This document shows positions 7,004 to 9,037 of a stretch of DNA of 9,037 nucleotides, one piece after another. The notes below the pieces were generated by a model. It searched no databases, had not been told where the DNA came from, and saw nothing but the letters and a program-made list of their open reading frames with translations. Source of the DNA: Draconibacterium orientale (GTDB taxonomy: Bacteria > Bacteroidota > Bacteroidia > Bacteroidales > JAADGE01); assembly GCA_020718265.1 (NCBI GenBank), contig DYSM01000104.1, forward strand, positions 1 to 9,037. The letters run 5' to 3'. Position 1 is the first letter of the stretch, and each line of letters opens with the position of its first letter. The translations under genes and the position numbers were made by a program.

Positions 7004-7897
7004 CTACACTTTGCCCTTGTAAAGCGCTTGCAGTTCGGTCAGCAGTTCCAGCTCCCTGCCTGTGGGGTTTTCGGGCAATTTGTAATTTAGAGTCAAATAC
7101 ATATCGCCAAACTGTTCAGCTTTGTCGTACACCGGCATTCCGTAGCCGCGCAGACGCAAAATTTTGCCGTTTTCGGATGCCGCCGGAATCTGCAAAACCA
7201 CATCGCCTTTGAAAGTTGTAACTTTTGCCTGTCCGCCCAAAATTGCAGTATAAATATCAATATTCAAATTTCGGAACAAATCGTTTTTCTTGCGCTCAAA
7301 AATAGAATGTTCCCGTATGATAATCCGAATGTACAAATCACCGTTTTTTCCGCCAAACTTACTTTCGTAACCTTTTTCGTTGATTTTCAGAATTTTATCA
7401 TTCGGAACGCCGGGTTTTATCAAAATACGCAATTTCTCATTATTCACGTTCAAAATGCGTGACGAACCGAGATAAGCTTCTTCGAGGTCAATCGTAATTT
7501 TGCCGCGCGCATCGTCGCCCTTCATAAACGTGTATGCGCCGCGCTCTTTGCGTTGTTTGAAAAACTGCTTAAAAAAATCGGAATACGCCGAATCGTCCGT
7601 TGTTTTCGTTGTCCAAGTCGCTTCGGTTTCCGTTGGTTCTTTTCGCGTTTGGTAAGCGTTTGCGCGTCTGGCACGGCTTTCATCGCCGATGAAATCGTCT
7701 AATTTTTTACGCCTTTCCGGGTCAGACAGTACTTCATACGCTTCCGCAATTTGCTTAAATTTATGCTCTGCCTCGGCGTTATCGGGGTTTCTGTCCGGAT
7801 GCCATTGCTTCGCCGCCGCACGATACGCCTTTTTTATTTCGTCGTCCGATGCCGCGCTCGACACTCCAAGTATTTTGTAATAATCCTTAAATTCCAC
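7004..7897 (-). CDS. cbpA: CbpA-type J-domain co-chaperone (DnaJ class without zinc finger)
   Basis: A 297-residue DnaJ-like protein close in length to E. coli CbpA (306). Residues 1-67 are a J domain (MEFKDYYKILGV, HPD at 33-35, YEVLSDPERR), which stimulates the ATPase of DnaK/Hsp70. A charged, Thr-rich linker (70-125, with FFKQFFKQRKE) replaces the usual Gly/Phe region. There is no CxxCxGxG zinc finger. Two beta-rich substrate-binding domains follow (about 128-200 and 205-290; motifs LEEAYLG, IKPGVPNDKILKINEKG, GDLYIRI, ILGGQAKV, GKILRLRGYGMP). The start codon is GTG at 7897, supported by the alignment of its first residues with the CbpA N-terminus (MELKDYY) and by the lack of an in-frame ATG just upstream. 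The symbol reflects class only; no CbpM-like modulator is encoded alongside. Confidence 0.85.
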   Translation of the reverse strand: MEFKDYYKILGVSSAASDDEIKKAYRAAAKQWHPDRNPDNAEAEHKFKQIAEAYEVLSDPERRKKLDDFIGDESRARRANAYQTRKEPTETEATWTTKTTDDSAYSDFFKQFFKQRKERGAYTFMKGDDARGKITIDLEEAYLGSSRILNVNNEKLRILIKPGVPNDKILKINEKGYESKFGGKNGDLYIRIIIREHSIFERKKNDLFRNLNIDIYTAILGGQAKVTTFKGDVVLQIPAASENGKILRLRGYGMPVYDKAEQFGDMYLTLNYKLPENPTGRELELLTELQALYKGKV

Positions 7898-7914
7898 AAA
7901 TTAGATTTTCATTG

Positions 7915-7922
7915 CAAAGATA
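7915..7922 (-). promoter_or_regulatory. Putative -7 promoter box for the J-domain gene
   Basis: On the minus strand TATCTTTG matches the TAnnTTTG -7 consensus of Bacteroidetes exactly and lies 17 bp upstream of the GTG start codon. This implies a leader of only about ten nucleotides. No clear TTG -33 box is found at the usual distance. If real, the J-domain gene has its own promoter apart from meaB. Confidence 0.45.
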
Positions 7923-7943
7923 ATAAGAAATTTGAAACCGGTT

Positions 7944-7992
7944 CTTAATTCATAATTCTTAATTCCTGATTGACAATTCATAACTCATAATT
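7944..7992 (-). repeat. Seven-unit heptanucleotide tandem repeat
   Basis: Seven consecutive 7-bp units read on the minus strand as AATTATG, AGTTATG, AATTGTC, AATCAGG, AATTAAG, AATTATG, AATTAAG (consensus AATTATG; CATAATT on the plus strand). The array spans the gap between the end of meaB and the J-domain gene and overlaps the last codons of meaB, including its stop. Outer units are better preserved than the middle ones. This kind of degenerate AATTATG array is, to my recollection, common between Bacteroidetes genes; its function is unclear. Confidence 0.8.
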
Positions 7993-9037
7993 CAAAAGCA
8001 TTTGCGCCGCTTCATAAGGACTTAATTTTGAGTTTTTTACATCATTTTCAAGTTCTGAAATTTTATTTTTTAGGCTGATATTTTGGTAAAAACGATTTTT
8101 TAAAGCTTCGATAAGCGTGTCGTGCATCCTCGAAACCGCTTGATTATGACGATTTTGCTCAAAAAATCCGTTTACTTTAATTTCACTTTCAAAATGTTGA
8201 ATAAAATTCCATAAATCCGAAATTCCCACGCCGGTGTATGCCGATAATGTAAAAACCTTTGGCTCAGGCGAATGTGTGCGACGCGGAAACAAATGTAACG
8301 CATTTTCAAACTCCATTCGCGTGCGTGCTGCTGCTGTAATATTATTGCCGTCCGCTTTGTTGATGGCAATGGCATCTGCGGCTTCCGTGATTCCGCGCTT
8401 GATACCTTGCAACTCATCGCCCGCGCCGGCAATTTGCAGCATCAGAAAAAAATCGGTCATAGATTTTACCGCAATTTCCGATTGTCCTACGCCGACAGTT
8501 TCCACGAAAATAGTTTCAAATCCGGCGGCTTCGCACAAGATGATGCCTTCTGCCGTTTTGCGCGCCGTGCCGCCCAGTGTCCCGCCCGACGGTGTGGGAC
8601 GTATGAAGGCATTTGCGTGTGTACCAAGCTTTTCCATCCGTGTTTTGTCGCCCAAAATGCTGCCGCCAGATGTGCTCCCAGATGGGTCAATCGCAAGTAC
8701 GGCGATTTTTTTACCGAAAGTTTCAATCAAAAACATGCCTAAAGTCTCAATAAACGTGCTTTTGCCCGCACCCGGCACGCCCGTAATGCCTACACGAAAC
8801 GACTTGCCCGAATGAGGTAAACAGTCGGCAATAATTTGTTGAGCCAAATTCTGATGTTCGGGTTTTGTGCTTTCAATTATCGTAAATGCCTGACTCAGAA
8901 TGGTTCTGTCTCCGAGAAGAATGCCGTTCGTGTAATATTCGACAGTCTGAAGCACACGACTTTTCCGCACGAAATTCGGGTTTACCGTTTCGGGCGCATC
9001 AATGCCTTTATTGACGTGCAAAGCGGAATCGGGGGGC
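7978..9037 (-). CDS. meaB: MeaB/ArgK-family GTPase, methylmalonyl-CoA mutase chaperone (5' end beyond window)
   Basis: A G3E-family P-loop GTPase that protects and reactivates the B12-dependent methylmalonyl-CoA mutase and gates cofactor loading in the cytoplasm. Numbering from the TTG at 9021 (347 residues), the motifs are: Walker A GVPGAGKST (81-89), DPSGSTSGGSILGDKTRM (112-129), RPTPSGGTLGG (141-151), ETVGVGQSE (174-182) and the guanine-specificity motif NKAD (221-224). A C-terminal helical dimerisation region ends in LLNYEL. The frame stays open from 9021 to the right edge (...PPDSALHVNKGI), and I expect the true start beyond 9037, so the gene is partial here. The usual serine after DPS is replaced by glycine. 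The last codons lie inside a heptanucleotide tandem repeat. The mutase subunit genes are not in the window. Confidence 0.93.
   Translation of the reverse strand, partial: PPDSALHVNKGIDAPETVNPNFVRKSRVLQTVEYYTNGILLGDRTILSQAFTIIESTKPEHQNLAQQIIADCLPHSGKSFRVGITGVPGAGKSTFIETLGMFLIETFGKKIAVLAIDPSGSTSGGSILGDKTRMEKLGTHANAFIRPTPSGGTLGGTARKTAEGIILCEAAGFETIFVETVGVGQSEIAVKSMTDFFLMLQIAGAGDELQGIKRGITEAADAIAINKADGNNITAAARTRMEFENALHLFPRRTHSPEPKVFTLSAYTGVGISDLWNFIQHFESEIKVNGFFEQNRHNQAVSRMHDTLIEALKNRFYQNISLKNKISELENDVKNSKLSPYEAAQMLLNYEL

Noticed and set aside
8234..8815. 193-codon plus-strand frame antisense to meaB
   Set aside because: It lies wholly opposite the conserved GTPase motifs of MeaB; its Pro/Ala/Ser-rich translation is the mirror of GC-richer coding sequence and shows no family features.

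Overview
The window looks like a chromosomal segment from a member of the Bacteroidota (Bacteroidetes). Several signs agree: an AT-rich sequence with A/T-rich translation starts and no obvious Shine-Dalgarno sequences; matches to the Bacteroidetes -7 promoter box TAnnTTTG; a PorV/PorQ-like outer-membrane barrel; a DUF4783-like secreted protein; TPR and 7TMR-DISM sensors fused to SpoIIE-type phosphatases; and a MeaB GTPase with the 'HVNKGI' N-terminal stretch I associate with this phylum. I cannot name the genus. I see no rRNA, tRNA, CRISPR array, transposase or phage gene.

Layout. Positions 1-1489 hold one gene for an outer-membrane beta-barrel protein (104-940, +), followed by about 550 bp of AT-rich sequence with no convincing gene but with two perfect inverted repeats. 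A 51-bp sequence at the left edge (1-51) recurs with one mismatch at 1394-1444. One copy therefore lies about 50 bp upstream of the barrel gene and the other about 50-65 bp upstream of the next gene. Positions 1511-6359 (+) hold two large membrane-bound SpoIIE/PP2C-type serine/threonine phosphatases, 4 bp apart and surely co-transcribed. The first senses through a periplasmic TPR array. The second has a periplasmic jelly-roll plus seven-helix 7TMR-DISM module and a cytoplasmic PAS domain. Both deliver their signal through nearly identical coiled-coil linkers to a catalytic domain with all metal-binding acidic residues present. Positions 6495-9037 (- strand) hold a small secreted DUF4783-like protein, a CbpA-type J-domain co-chaperone and the 3' part of a MeaB/ArgK GTPase running off the right edge. 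The phosphatase operon and the DUF4783-like gene are convergent.

How the genes work together. The phosphatase pair is a signalling unit. SpoIIE-family enzymes usually dephosphorylate an anti-anti-sigma (STAS) protein or a similar phosphoprotein, but no STAS protein, anti-sigma kinase or response regulator is encoded here, so the target must lie elsewhere. The shared repeat upstream of the barrel gene and of the phosphatase operon is the most unusual structural feature; it could be a shared control element, a dispersed intergenic repeat or a recombination scar. The minus-strand genes are housekeeping-like: chaperoning, maintenance of the B12-dependent methylmalonyl-CoA mutase, and an unknown envelope function. 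A seven-unit heptanucleotide tandem repeat separates the J-domain gene from meaB and supplies the last codons of meaB.
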